A stretch of 64,000 nucleotides of DNA from Symsagittifera roscoffensis (Eukaryota > Xenacoelomorpha > Acoela > Convolutidae), in NCBI RefSeq assembly GCF_963678635.1, contig NC_087068.1:15628027-15692026 (forward strand), written 5' to 3'. The translations under genes and the position numbers were made by a program. Positions 1 to 12,251 of the stretch are shown piece by piece. Each line of letters opens with the position of its first letter. The first letter of the stretch is position 1. The notes under the pieces are model-generated. The model saw only the letters and a program-made list of their open reading frames with translations, searched no databases and had not been told where the DNA came from.

Positions 1-3000
1 AGTCAAGCACAGTCCAAACATAGGTCGACTACAGTCAAAACAAAAGTCAAGAACAGTAGAAACATAGGTCGAGTACAGTCAAAACAAAGTCAAGAACAGT
101 AGAAACATAGTCGAGTACAGTCAAAACAAGGGTCAAACACAGTCCAAACATAGGTCGAGTACAGTCAAAACAAAGTCAAGCACAGTCCAAACATAGGTCG
201 ACTACAGTCAAAACAAAAGTCAAGCACAGTTAAACATAGGTCGATTACAGTCAAAACAAGGGTCAAGCACAGTCTATACATAGTTCGAGTACAGTAAAAA
301 TAAGGGTCAAGCACAGTCTAAATATAGGTCGAGTACAGTCAAAACAAGGTTCAAACACAGTCAAAACATAGGTCGAGTACAGTCAAAACAAAGTCAAGCA
401 CAGTCCAAACATAGGTCGACTACAGTCAAAACAAAAGTCAAGCACAGTTAAACATAGGTCGATTACAGTCAAAACAAGGGTCAAGCACAGTCTAAACATA
501 GGTCGAGTACAGTCAAAACAAGGGTCAAGCACAGTCTAAATATAGGTCGAGTACAGTCAAAACAAGGGTCAAACACAGTCAAAACATAGGTCGAGTACAG
601 TCAAAACAAAGTCAAGCACAGTCGAAACATAGGTCGAGTACAGTCAAAACAAAAGTCAAGAACAGTAGATACATAGGTCGAGTACAGTCAAAACAAGGGT
701 CAAACACAGTCCAAACATAGGTCGAGTACAGTCAAAACAAAGTCAAGCACAGTCCAAACATAGGTCGACTACAGTCAAAACAAAAGTCAAGAACAGTAGA
801 AACATAGGTCGAGTACAGTCAAAACAAAAGTCAAGAACAGTAGAAACATAGTCGAGTACAGTCAAAACAAGGGTCAAACACAGTCCAAACATAGGTCGAG
901 TACAGTCAAAACAAAGTCAAGCACAGTCCAAACATAGGTCGACTACAGTCAAAACAAAAGTCAAGCACAGTTAAACATAGGTCGATTACAGTCAAAACAA
1001 GGGTCAAGCACAGTCTATACATAGTTCGAGTACAGTCAAAATAAGGGTCAAACACAGTCTAAACATAGGCCGAGTACAGTCAAAACAAGGGTCAAGCACA
1101 GTCGAAACATAGGTCGAGTACAGTCAAAACAAGGGTCAAACACAGTCCAAACATAGGTCGAGTACAGTCAAAACAAAAGTCAAGCACAGTCTAAATATAG
1201 GTCGAGTACAGTCAAAACAAGGGTCAAGCACAGTCTATATATAGGTCGAGTACAGTCAAAACAAGGGTCAAACACAGTCAAAACATAGGTCGAGTACAGT
1301 CAAAACAAAGTCAAGCACAGTCGAAACATAGGTCGAGTACAGTCAAAACAAAAGTCAAGCACAGTCGAAACATAGGTCGAGTACAGTCAAAACAAGGGTC
1401 AAACACAGTCCAAACATAGGTCGAGTACAGTCAAAACAAAAGTCAAGCACAGTCTAAACATAGGTCGAGTACAGTCAAAACAAGGGTCAAACACAGTCCA
1501 AACATAGGTCGAGTACAGTCAAAACAAAGTCAAGCACAGTCCAAACATAGGTCGACTACAGTCAAAACAAAAGTCAAGCACAGTTAAACATAGGTCGAGT
1601 ACAGTCAAAACAAGGGTCAAGCACAGTCTATACATAGTTCGAGTACAGTCAAAATAAGGGTCAAACACAGTCTAAACATAGGCCGAGTACAGTCAAAACA
1701 AAAGTCAAGCACAGTCTAAACATAGGTCGAGTACAGTCAAAACAAGGGTCAAGCACAGTCTATATATAGGTCGAATACAGTCAAAACAAGGGTCAAACAC
1801 AGTCAAAACATAGGTCGAGTACAGTCAAAACAAAGTCAAGCACAGTCGAAACATAGGTCGAGTACAGTCAAAACAAAAGTCAAGAACAGTAGAAACATAG
1901 GTCGAGTACAGTCAAAACAAGGGTCAAACACAGTCCAAATATAGGTCGAGTACAGTCAAAACAAAGTCAAGCACAGTCCAAACATAGGACGACTACAGTC
2001 AAAACAAAAGTCAAGAACAGTAGAAACATAGGTCGAGTACAGTCAAAACAAAAGTCAAGAACAGTAGAAACATAGGTTGAGTACAGTCAAAACAAGGGTC
2101 AAACACAGTCTAAACATAGGTCGAGTACAGTCAAAACAAGGGTCAAACACAGTCTAAACAAAGGTCGAGTACAGTCAAAACAACGGTCAAACAGAGTCTA
2201 AACATAGGTCGAGTACAATCAAAACAAGGGTCAAGCACAGTCGAAACATAGGTCGAGTACAGTCAAAACAAAGTCAAGCACAGTCGAAACATAGGTCGAA
2301 TACAATCAAAACAAAAGTCAAGAACAGTAGAAATATAGGTCGAGTACAGTCAAAACAAGGGTCAAACACAGTCTAAACATAGGTCGAGTACAGTCAAAAC
2401 AAGGGTCAAACACAGTCTAAACATAGGTCGACTACAGTCAAAACAAAAGTCAAGCACAGTTAAACATAGGTCGAGTACAGTCAAAACAAGGGTCAAGCAC
2501 AGTCCAAATATAGGTCGAGTACAGTCAAAACAAAGTCAAGCACAGTCCAAACATAGGACGACTACAGTCAAAACAAAAGTCAAGAACAGTAGAAACATAG
2601 GTCGAGTACAGTCAAAACAAAAGTCAAGAACAGTAGAAACATAGGTTGAGTACAGTCAAAACAAGGGTCAAACACAGTCTAAACATAGGTCGAGTACAGT
2701 CAAAACAAGGGTCAAACACAGTCTAAACAAAGGTCGAGTACAGTCAAAACAAAAGTCAAGCACAGTTAAACATAGGTCGAGTACAGTCAAAACAAGGGTC
2801 AAGCACAGTCTATACATAGTTCGAGTACCGTCAAAATAAGGGTCAAACACAGTCTAAACATAGGCCGAGTACAGTCAAAACAAGGGTCAAGCACAGTCGA
2901 AACATAGGTCGAGTACAGTCAAAAGAAGGGTCAAACACAGTCCAAACATAGGTCGAGTACAGTCAAAACAAAATTCAAGCACAGTCTAAACATAGGTCGA

Positions 3001-4030
3001 GTACAGTCAAAACAAGGGTCAAGCACAGTCTATATATAGGTCGAGTACAGTCAAAACAAGGGTCAAACACAGTCAAAACATAGTTCGAGTTTAGTCAAAA
3101 CAAAAGTCAAGCACAGTCGAAACATAGGTCGAGTACAGTCAAAACAAGGGTCAAACACAGTCCAAACATAGGTCGAGTACAGTCAAAACAAAAGTCAAGC
3201 ACAGTCTAAACATAGGTCGAGTAGAGTCAAAACAAAGTCAAGCACAGTCGAAACATAGGTCGAGTACAGTCAAAACAAAAGTCAAGCACAGTCGAAACAT
3301 AGGTCGATTACAGTCAAAACAAAGTCAAGCACAGTCGAAACATAGGTCGAGCACAGTCAAAACAAAAGTCAAGCACAGTCGAAACATAGGTCGAGTACAG
3401 TCAAAACAAGGGTCAAGCACAGTCGAAACATAGGTCGAGTACAGTCAAAACAAGGGTCAAACACAGTCTAAACATAGGTCGAGTGCAGTCAAAACAAGGG
3501 TCAAGCACAGTCGAAGCATAGGTCGAGTACAGTCAAAACAAGGGTCAAACACAGTCCAACATAGGTCGAGTACAGTCAAAACAAAAGTCAAGCACAGTCT
3601 AAACATAGGTCGAGTACAGTCAAAACAAGGGTCAAGCACAGTCTATAATAGGTCGAGTACAGTCAAAACAAGGGTCAAACACAGTCTAAACATAGGCCGA
3701 GTACAGTCAAAACAAAAGTCAAGCACAGTCAAAACATAGGTCGAGTACAGTCAAAACAAAAGTTAAGCACAGTCGAAACATAGGTCGAGTAGGGTCAAAA
3801 CAAAATTCAAGCACAGTCGAAACATAGGTCGAGTACAGTCAAAACAAAAGTCAAGCACTGTTGAAACATATGTCCAGTACAGTCAAAACAAGGGTCAAAC
3901 ACAGTCTAAACATAGGTCGAGTGCAGTCAAAACAAAAGCCAAGCACATTCGAAACATAGGTCGAGTACAGTCAAAACAAAAGTCACGCACAGTCGTAACG
4001 TAGGTCAAGCACAGACGAAACATACCCATT
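1..4030 (+). repeat. Satellite array, about 43-bp dimeric unit
   Basis: About 4 kb of head-to-tail repeats. Each unit of about 43 bp is a dimer of two related half-units of 21-22 bp, one of the form GTCAAGCACAGTCYAAACAT and one of the form GGTCGAGTACAGTCAAAACA, so the array grew from a half-unit of about 22 bp. Variant half-units (GAACAGTAGAAACAT, CACAGTTAAACAT, CATAGTTCGAGTAC) recur at long intervals, for example the TAGTTCGAG variant near 281, 1021, 1635 and 2817, showing irregular higher-order blocks copied as groups. The array runs off the left edge. Open frames in it are by-products of a unit lacking stops in some frames and are not genes. Confidence 0.95.
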
Positions 4031-4285
4031 TATATTCGAGAAAATCGAAACATATCTATGCGGGGTCGAACAAAAAAAATTTTGAAAAATTTCGGTCGAG
4101 AAAGTAAAAACATATCGAAATTTGGTCGAGAAAGTCGAAACATATCTTTACTGTGTCAAACAAAACTGAAATTTGTTGGGTGGAGAATTTCGAAAATACC
4201 AAAATTTGGTCAAGACGGTCGGAAAATACTGATTTTTGGCCGAGAAAGTCGAAACTTAAATCGAGCACCTCGACCCGGGTAGTGA
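4031..4285 (+). repeat. GTCGA-type repeat block ending in CGAGCACCTCGACCCGGGTAG-like motif
   Basis: Directly follows the satellite with degenerate units of the form GGTCGAGAAAGTCGAAACAT, clearly related to the satellite half-unit. It closes with GAGCACCTCGACCCGGGTAG at about 4262-4281. The same closing motif or its reverse complement recurs near 8470, 10250, 18627 and 51847. I read this block as one arm of a dispersed foldback-type repeat from which the satellite expanded; the shared motif is seen, the mobility is inferred. Confidence 0.7.
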
Positions 4286-5190
4286 TTTCATTTGTCAGTT
4301 GGGAGCTAGTTGAACATGTGTTGTTCTTAATAGCAATTTGGATGTGGACTTTAAACTCTCTTTCAATTGGCCTCCGTTTGTACCCGAATGCGCTTTTAAC
4401 TCAAATAGACCAACCCTGACTCTGCTTGTTGTTCTTACTGTTTGTTTTTCTCTTTTTCTTGGGCCCGGGTAGAACGGGTACGATTCGTGTTTCTTGAATT
4501 TCTATCTAAAATTGAACTCAGGGATTCGAACCCCTGCCAACCCAAAGGGTCCCCCCTTTGGTACTTTTTAAGAAATCCATTTTTGGCCGACCGACCCTAA
4601 AATTTTTCTAAAGGCGCCTTTGGCGCCAATATAGACTAATTTTGAGGGGGAGCGCGCGCCAAAAAAACGCGTTTTTTTTTGTCAAAATTTTCCAAAAAGT
4701 GCCCAAAAACGGCGTTTTTGACCTGTTTTTTTTTTCAAAAAATTGCCTGCGGCGCAGAAAATTTGGCCAAAACAGGGTATTTTTACTGCTCTGGGAGAGC
4801 TCGGTAAATCAATCTGATCGACCCAAAAAAAAAAAGAAAAGTCGTCAAAATTTTCGAAAATTTTTTGAAAATCCGCCCCCCCCCTCGAGAAAATCCTAGA
4901 TCCGCCCCTGGTTGTAAATAGGTAGTAAAAAGTTTTCTTTTTAGCCGAGTAAGATCGGACCCTCAACAAAAGGCTTCGTCTATAGCTATTTTTGGCCAAA
5001 AAGAAATTTTCGTAGATCACTCGGCCATCAGTTCTTATTTAGTTTCATTTGTAGTGCACATACGCTTCAAGCTATACCCGCACCGGAGTTTCATGATGAA
5101 AAATCGATCATAATGGAAAAATATTGGCTAAAAGATTGTCATTATAAACTATTATTGTTGCAAATTTAGACCACGAAACCGATTATTTTG
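4286..5190. repeat. Non-coding stretch with dispersed GC/purine repeat (copy 1)
   Basis: No gene seen. From about 4570 to 4915 lies a repeat with the signature GAGGGGGAGCGCGCGCC, long T/A runs, a TGCCTGCGGCGCAG segment and a final GATCCGCCCCTG. Diverged copies sit at about 29815-30055 and 52820-53040. Near 4505-4530 the minus strand reads GGTTCGAATCC, a perfect pol III B box, but I find no A box at the right distance. Confidence 0.5.
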
Positions 5191-8089
5191 TCATTTCAAA
5201 AGGTTATTTCCGTACAAACTCAATCCAATAGAACCCCCCCCCACAGTTTACACCCCTTTTGTTTAGCCCCTCCCATACTTAAACCCCCCAGTGTGCACCC
5301 CTCAGTTAGCCCCTCTTCCCCCTCTTCTTTTACTTCCCGATCAAAATTTCTGGCCATTTTTATGGCTGGCTAACTTGTTCACATACATTGCATGCATGAA
5401 GAAAGTTGTACCAAAAATATCTCCTTACTTTTTTCGGATCAGTTAATTATATGACTATCGTTTTCATTGCAGGGATTGGTTTGAAAAGTTTTACTTCATA
5501 AGACAAAACTTCCATACGCCAGGGATACAACAAACAATAATAACTTTTGAAGCAGTCAAGAAATAATCGATTAAAAGAGATTTTTTTGCTCAAAGTTTTG
5601 CCATTATAATCAATTGTAAATTACTTCAGGACCACCCCATCGATTATAATCATTTATCATTCATTATTTTTTAAACGAATTTTAATGACTTAGTCTGACA
5701 AAACTTTTACAAAATTTTGGCAAAATTTGCAACAATTTTTACATTAGTCACCTTCTGCTCCATTTCTAGATCTACTCTCATTTGCTTATTGATTGCACAA
5801 AGATATCCCATGATTTCTTAAAGCACCTCCTCTCACTTGTTACACCCAAGTTCAGCGACTCAAAACTTACCCCCAATTCCCCATATTTATCCCCTCATAC
5901 CGTACTTCACGCCTACATCTTCTCCAACCCCCAATCATGAAACTTAGTGCCAAACTTAACCAGTACTTTTGCCTGACTCCCCTACACTTGCCATTATCCG
6001 CCAAAAAAGTGACTCCATGTGTTTGGGGATTTGAATGCATGAAGGTGGGACTACGTTTAGATGCGTGTAGACGCACGTAAATTTGTGAAAAGGGTAAGTA
6101 TCGGCAGGTTGCGGCAAGGAAAATAAGAATAGCGGAATCAAATGCTTAAGCCAAATTCAATTTTTTTTGAACTAATGCAACGTTCAATTTTTGAACAGAT
6201 ATGGAAAAATTGTGGAAAAATCTGATGGTTTTTTCCACCTTACCAACAACTTCTAATTTAAGTTTTTAAACATTACTGCGAATATGAATCGCGTTGTTGG
6301 CAACCCGAGGAGGAGGTTGGTAAATTGAAGGATTTTATGATTGAAGCTACACTTGGAGGAAGCCCCGCCCACCTCCATCAGTGCAGCTTGACCTTTTTGA
6401 GTGCTTCTTTTCTCTTACTTCTTAAAGTTAGAGGACATTTTTTGAGCCGACATTAGACAGAGCCATCCAGAACTAAAACATGCGCAACCATGTAAAAACA
6501 TCTTTTCTCAAACACTTCTATATATAACCTGAATTAATTTGTAAAGTCATTGAAGATCTAAACCCTATCTGGTCGAATCATAGAGTTTGTGACATTATGT
6601 TGAAATTAATTTCAATTCTTAAAAAAAAATATTCTACTTTTTTCATTTTAACACCGTATAAATCTCTGTATCTCTGTAAAATTTAGTTTTTTTGTCATAA
6701 AGTTATAGGAAATCTGCGATAGCTTCTGTTGATAACTTTTAATATGAAAGTGTTTTCAAAAAGATACACCGAACTATGAATATTTTTGAAGCAGTGTTAC
6801 CACACAAAAAAAGTCAAATAAAAAGAGTTTGGCATTTAAAATTCTGCCAATATAATCAATTGTAATTACACAATGGGACACACTATCGATTATGATTCTT
6901 CATAATTCAATATGTTTAAAAAAATAACGAATTTTAATCCATTCAAATATAGTTATATTGGACTATGATGGAAGGATTATGATGTATAAATTTTTCCTAA
7001 GTTTAAGCGAAATTTGCAGCTTTTTCTATATTACTCACAGTCTGCTCGTTTTCTAAACCTACTCACTTTTACTTTTTTGCAGAAGGTTTTCCAAGAAGGT
7101 GTATCACCCCTCCTCTCACTAACTTATCGACCAATACTTATTCTCTTTGCTCCTCTTACATTTCTCCTCACCGACAGCTCCTCTAGCCCACAACTCTGAC
7201 AACTACTGCCATATCTATACAATACACATCTTCCACCCCCCCCCCCACCCTGCACTTACCTTTCGCAAAAAATGCACCCCGTCACTTTGGGCGGATTTGA
7301 ATGCATGAAGGGGAGTGTAACTTTGTTTATAAGGGCGGTCGGTTTTTTGATGAAACGTAGTTTGGGGCGATTTGAATAAAACCCCCGCATGATACCTACC
7401 TTCTAACGGGTCGAGTCATAGAATTTGTTACACTATGTTTAAAACAATTTCAATTCCCAAATATTCATTTATTTTTGTCTGCTGGTTCTCATTAAATCAC
7501 CGTAAATACCTTCTTAACTGTAGAAGAAAAAATCAAATAAAGTAGAGTTTGATATTCAAATTGTTTCCGTTATAATGAATTGCAATTATCTTTTGGGACG
7601 CGCAGTCAATTTTGATCCTTCATAGATCAAAATTTTCCAAAAAAAAACTCAATGATTTATAGTTCATTTAGTGTTCTTTACAATGGATTATGCTGTTTAT
7701 TTAACCAGTAGATTTTTTGCAACGTTTTTTTTTTGCAAAAATTGCTGTTTTAGTAGAATTTTTACAACATGCTTGATTTCTCAATCAGATTTACTTAATT
7801 TTTGCTCAAGAATACATGGGTCGAATTGCTCGATTTATGTTTGACGTTCTCAGCCGAAAATTGGTATGTTTCGACCATCTCGACCAAAATTTGGTATGTT
7901 TCGACTTTCTCGACCAATTTTTGGTATGTTTCGACTTTCTCAACCGAATTTTACCTTGCTTTGACTTTCTTGACCCAAACAAAAGCTGTTCGACTTTGTT
8001 CGACCCAGTTCAGATATGTTTCGATTTTCTCGACCACAATGCGACATGTTTGGACTTTCTCGACTGTCTCGATCGACATTTTTAGAAAG
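5191..8089. repeat. Diverged units of a composite repeat of about 1.7 kb
   Basis: Two old copies of the unit seen again at 8.5-9.8 kb and 10.3-11.6 kb. Landmarks shared in the same order include a C-rich block (5870-5990, 7110-7250), a GAATGCATGAAG segment (6031 and about 7300), a TCGAATCATAGAGTTTGTGA segment (about 6573 and 7412) and a run ending in AATTTCAATTC. The region also contains a GTCGA block at 7816-8140. No open frame here resembles a protein family. Confidence 0.6.
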
Positions 8090-8480
8090 TTCATTTGCTC
8101 GACCCCGCATGGATATGTTTCGACTTTTTCGACCAAAATTGATTGTTGTGGGTTGCAATTTTTTGGCGGAGGTCTTTTCTGAGCAGATATTTTTGCTCAA
8201 TTTCCATTTTATTGTTTATCAAAATCTTGAAAAAAAATAAACTTTGGAAAAAAATAGGTTGTGCTCGCCTATGTTTCGATTTTCTCGACCATAATCATGT
8301 ATATTTTGACTGTGCTTGACCTATGTTTTGACTTTCTCAACCTAAAGTTCGACTTACTTGACCAAAATTGGGTATGTTTTGACTTTGTGTTCGACTTAAA
8401 ATTGCTTCTCTGCCGCGGAATTGCAGGCGCAAAACTGCTCTCGCTCGACTTTTAAAGTCAAAACATAATTCGAGCACCTC
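7816..8480 (-). repeat. GTCGA-type repeat block, minus orientation
   Basis: Tandem units that on the minus strand read GGTCGAGAAAGTCGAAACAT, the same family as 4031-4285 but inverted. Units are clear from 7860 to 8060, then 8091-8140 and 8262-8380. The right end (about 8450-8480) switches to plus orientation with CAAAACATAATTCGAGCACC, so the block has opposite-facing arms. The closing GAGCACCTC matches the end of the block at 4262. Confidence 0.65.
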
Positions 8481-9851
8481 AGTTCGAGTATTATAAGAAT
8501 TTTTAACAAACATCCTCACATTTAGTTTTTGAATTGCGCGATTGAAAACTTATCCCCATTCCCTCATTCTTACCTTTATTTACCTTTACCCACACTACCC
8601 TCCTCCAACCTCGATTCTCCAACCCTGACAGTTACTGCCATAATTAACCAACACCCTTGCCCCTTTTCCCTAAACTTGCCATTTTTCGTCAAAAAATGCA
8701 CACTTGTCAGTTTGGGGGTTCGAATGCACGAAGAGAAGCGTAACTGTATGTAGAAGGGCTTAAATTTTGTGGATGGGGGTGGGGTAATTATGGGCAGGTA
8801 GCCGTAAAGGAAGTAAGAATAGCAGAAGCAAGTGTGGGGTAATTTAGGGGGGTGGGGGGGGCAATGACAAAAAATTGTGAAGAAGATTGGAGGAAAACAA
8901 TGCAAAATTTTTTAAGCCAAACTCAAATCTCAATTTAAATTTTGAAACGTTCAAGCTTTGAATAAATTTGAGTAGCTTTTGAAAAATCCGATGTCTTTTC
9001 TCCATTTCACCAACACCTTCCAACTTCAGTTCTTTAAATCTACTTAAGCATTGTCATAATGCAATGAAACATAGCTTGGTGAACAAACTAAAAATATTGA
9101 ACATCTATCTTCTTATCTAACTATGAGTAACATGGCGCGTTTTGTCGCAATTTACACCTAAGACAACCGCAAAAAGAAAACCTGAAAGGTGAGAGAGGGA
9201 AGGAAACCCCCCTCACCTGTATCAGCCCTCGAATTCATCTGTGAACATTAACCTTTTAGAGTGTTATGTTTGTCATACTAGTCGAATTCACTAAGAAATT
9301 TTTGAGCAGACTTAGAGAGAGCGATCCATTAAGAACTCAAACATGCGTAATCCAGTAAAAAACATTTTTTGTCAACAACTACTATATGTAAAATGAATTA
9401 GTTTATTGTGAAGTCATTTGAGGTCTAAACACTAACGGGTCAAATCGTAGAGTTTGTGAGAGTTTTTGACGCTAGAAAACAAGTTTAATCCCCAAAGGTT
9501 CATTTGTTTTTGTCTGCTCTTTATTATTACAATATCCTTAACACCTCAGTAACTCTTGAATTTAGTTTATTTCTGGAAAAAAAACGCAAAAATGATCTGC
9601 AAAAAAACGCTGCTTAAAGTTTTATTTGAGTTTTTTTGAGAAATGTTGAAAGTTTTTACTTTTAAGAGCCTGCCATAAAACAGAAGTCAAACTTCTGTTG
9701 AAAAGTTATGATAAAGTCAACAGTTCACGGATTGATTTCCGATCTCAAGTCTTTTCAGAAAAAGCGTGAAATAGTAAGAAATCAACAAAGCTTTGCAGTC
9801 AAATTCAGTTAGTCTTTTTTTGACCGAAGAAAAATTAAAATTAATTAATTA
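8090..9851. repeat. Tandem duplication, left copy
   Basis: This stretch reappears at 9869-11690 with a constant offset of 1779 bp over at least 1.4 kb and only scattered single-base or short-run differences, so the duplication is recent. It contains part of the GTCGA block plus one unit of the 1.7-kb composite repeat. The left copy lacks a segment of about 50 bp that the right copy has at about 11592-11652, just before the sequence leading into the first host exon. Confidence 0.9.
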
Positions 9852-9890
9852 CATGCGGGGTCGAGCAATTCATTTGCTCGACCCCGCATG
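9852..9890. repeat. Perfect 17-bp inverted repeat at the duplication junction
   Basis: Arms CATGCGGGGTCGAGCAA (9852-9868) and its exact complement (9874-9890) flank a 5-nt loop. It sits exactly where the right duplicate begins (9869). The left half has no counterpart at the start of the left copy, so it arose at the junction. Confidence 0.9.
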
Positions 9891-11690
9891 GATATGTTTC
9901 GACTTTTTCGACCAAAATTGATTGTTGTGGGTTGCAATTTTTTGGCGGAGGTCTTTTCTGAGCAGATATTTTTGCTCAATTTCCATTTTATTGTTTATCA
10001 AAATCTTGAAAAAAATTAAACTTTGGAAAAAAATAGGTTGTGCTCGCCTATGTTTCGATTTTCTCGACCATAATCATGTATATTTTGACTGTGCTTGACC
10101 TATGTTTTGACTTTCTCAACCTAAAGTTCGACTTACTTGACCAAAATTGGGTATGTTTTGACTTTGTGTTCGACTTAAAATTGCTTCTCTGCCGCGGAAT
10201 TGCAGGCGCAAAACTGCTCTCGCTCGACTTTCAAAGTCAAAACATAATTCGAGCACCTCAGTTCGAGTATTATAAGAATTTTTAACAAACATCCTCACAT
10301 TTAGTTTTTGAATTGCGCGATTGAAAACTTATCCCCATTCCCTCATTCTTACCTTTATTTACCTTTACCCACACTACCCTCCTCCAACCTCGATTCTCCA
10401 ACCCTGACAGTTACTGCCATAATTAACCAACACCCTTGCCCCTTTTCCCTAAACTTGCCATTTTTCGTCAAAAAATGCACACTTGTCAGTTTGGGGGTTC
10501 GAATGCACGAAGAGAAGCGTAACTGTATGTAGAAGGGCTTAAATTTTGTGGATGGGGGTGGGGTAATTATGGGCAGGTAGCCGTAAAGGAAGTAAGAATA
10601 GCAGAAGCAAGTGTGGGGTAATTTAGGGGGGTGGGGGGGGGCAATGACAAAAAATTGTGAAGAAGATTGGAGGAAAACAATGCAAAATTTTTTAAGCCAA
10701 ACTCAAATCTCAATTTAAATTTTGAAACGTTCAAGCTTTGAATAAATTTGAGTAGCTTTTGAAAAATCCGATGTCTTTTCTCCATTTCACCAACACCTTC
10801 CAACTTCAGTTCTTTAAATCTACTTAAGCATTGTCATAATGCAATGAAACATAGCTTGGTGAACAAACTAAAAATATTGAACATCTATCTTCTTATCTAA
10901 CTATGAGTAACATGGCGCGTTTTGTCGCAATTTACACCTAAGACAACCGCAAAAAGAAAACCTGAAAGGTGAGAGAGGGAAGGAAACCCCCCTCACCTGT
11001 ATCAGCCCTCGAATTCATCTGTGAACATTAACCTTTTAGAGTGTTATGTTTGTCATACTAGTCGAAGTCACTAAGAAATTTTTGAGCAGACTTAGAGAGA
11101 GCGATCCATTAAGAACTCAAACATGCGTAATCCAGTAAAAAAACATTTTTTGTCAACAACTACTATATGTAAAATGAATTAGTTTATTGTGAAGTCATTT
11201 GAGGTCTAAACACTAACGGGTCAAATCGTAGAGTTTGTGAGAGTTTTTGACGCTAGAAAACAAGTTTAATCCCCAAAGGTTCATTTGTTTTTGTCTGCTC
11301 TTTATTATTACAATATCCTTAACACCTCAGTAACTCTTGAATTTAGTTTATTTCTGGAAAAAAAAAACGCAAAAATGATCTGCAAAAAAACGCTGCTTAA
11401 AGTTTTATTTGAGTTTTTTTGAGAAATGTTGAAAGTTTTTACTTTGAAGAGCCTGCCATAAAACAGAAGTCAAACTTCTGTTGAAAAGTTATGATAAAGT
11501 CAACAGTTCACGGATTGATTTCCGATCTCAAGTCTTTTCAGAAAAAGCGTGAAATAGTAAGAAATCAACAAAGCTTTGCAGTCAAATTCAGTTAAATTCT
11601 CGAAAAATCAATCTGCTGGTTGTCTTCATTTCAACAAAAAAAATCTTAAGTGTCTTTTTTTGACCGAAGAAAAATTAAAATTAATTACAT
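9869..11690. repeat. Tandem duplication, right copy
   Basis: Counterpart of 8090-9851. It includes the GTCGA block (10040-10262), the C-rich segment (10320-10460) and the unit's 3' part up to 11580, and runs directly into the first recognised exon of the plus-strand gene. The upstream sequence of that gene is therefore partly present twice, which could have duplicated promoter or 5' UTR sequence. Confidence 0.85.
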
Positions 11691-11713
11691 TCGAAGAACC
11701 TTCTATTCTAACT

Positions 11714-11763
11714 ATGGTCTTCGAAATGGAAGAATTGAGAGCAAATGATGATACTTCATTAGT
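11714..11763 (+). CDS. Unknown host protein, first recognised coding exon
   Basis: Start of a split plus-strand gene whose eight recognised exons (11714-45612) add up to 1242 nt, 414 codons, with every junction in phase. I do not recognise the protein. The joined product is hydrophilic and rich in Ser, Asn, Asp and Glu in its first half, with no signal peptide or membrane segment visible; the second half looks more like a folded domain. This exon encodes an acidic start (EMEELRANDDTSL). The frame is open upstream to a Met codon at 11576, but the part before 11714 is low-complexity, so I prefer the ATG at 11714; the true start may lie in an unseen upstream exon. The donor is GTAAGT at 11764, leaving two overhanging bases. 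Confidence 0.6.
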
Positions 11764-12122
11764 GTAAGTTCTTCATAACAAGTTCATTTCTGTAAGTTCA
11801 TAACAAGTCCATTCTAGACCAAATGGAAAAAAAAATGAACCGAAATGCATTATGATTTTTAAATTTACCTTGATTTATTATATGATGTCAGTTTGCCTGA
11901 TTAAAAAAAACTATCCAGAATTTTTTTTGATAAAAAGAATCATGAATTCATAATGTTAACGAGTACCTGGTAATTAAATAGAATACTTAAAACTAAGCAA
12001 AATAAGAAGGACAAATATTTAAAAACAGCTTGATGTCTCGTCGACGATTGTTTTTTATATATAAGCAAAAAGCACTATTACAACAATTCATGTCTATGGC
12101 GGAAAGGTGCTATTTTTTTCAG

Positions 12123-12251
12123 AGATGACAGCATTGAGAAATCGACGAAGAAGAACAAGGAATTGGACCCGTCATCCAAACCCTTCACACCCTCGACCAC
12201 TGCGAACCAAGAAAACACCCCAGCCCCAAATGTTGGAAGTAACAGGAAAGG
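12123..12251 (+). CDS. Unknown host protein, exon 2
   Basis: Preceded by a T-rich tract ending in CAG (acceptor AG 12121-12122). One leading base completes the Val codon begun in the previous exon. It encodes a charged, low-complexity stretch (DDSIEKSTKKNKELDPSS, then PFTPSTTANQENTPAP). The donor GTACTT at 12252 is the site that keeps phase with the next exon; the other candidate, GTAACA at 12239, does not. Probably intrinsically disordered. Confidence 0.7.

Noticed and set aside
1-4030. CRISPR-like or protein-coding repeat array (open frames at 2668-2850, 3457-3639)
   Set aside because: Repeats are contiguous with no unique spacers, and the frames only reflect a repeat unit without stops.
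4505-4530. tRNA or SINE on the minus strand
   Set aside because: Perfect B box (GGTTCGAATCC), but no A box at the proper distance and no tRNA fold.
12239-12244. GTAACA as the donor of exon 2
   Set aside because: It would leave one overhanging base, which does not fit the single leading base of exon 3; GTACTT at 12252 fits.
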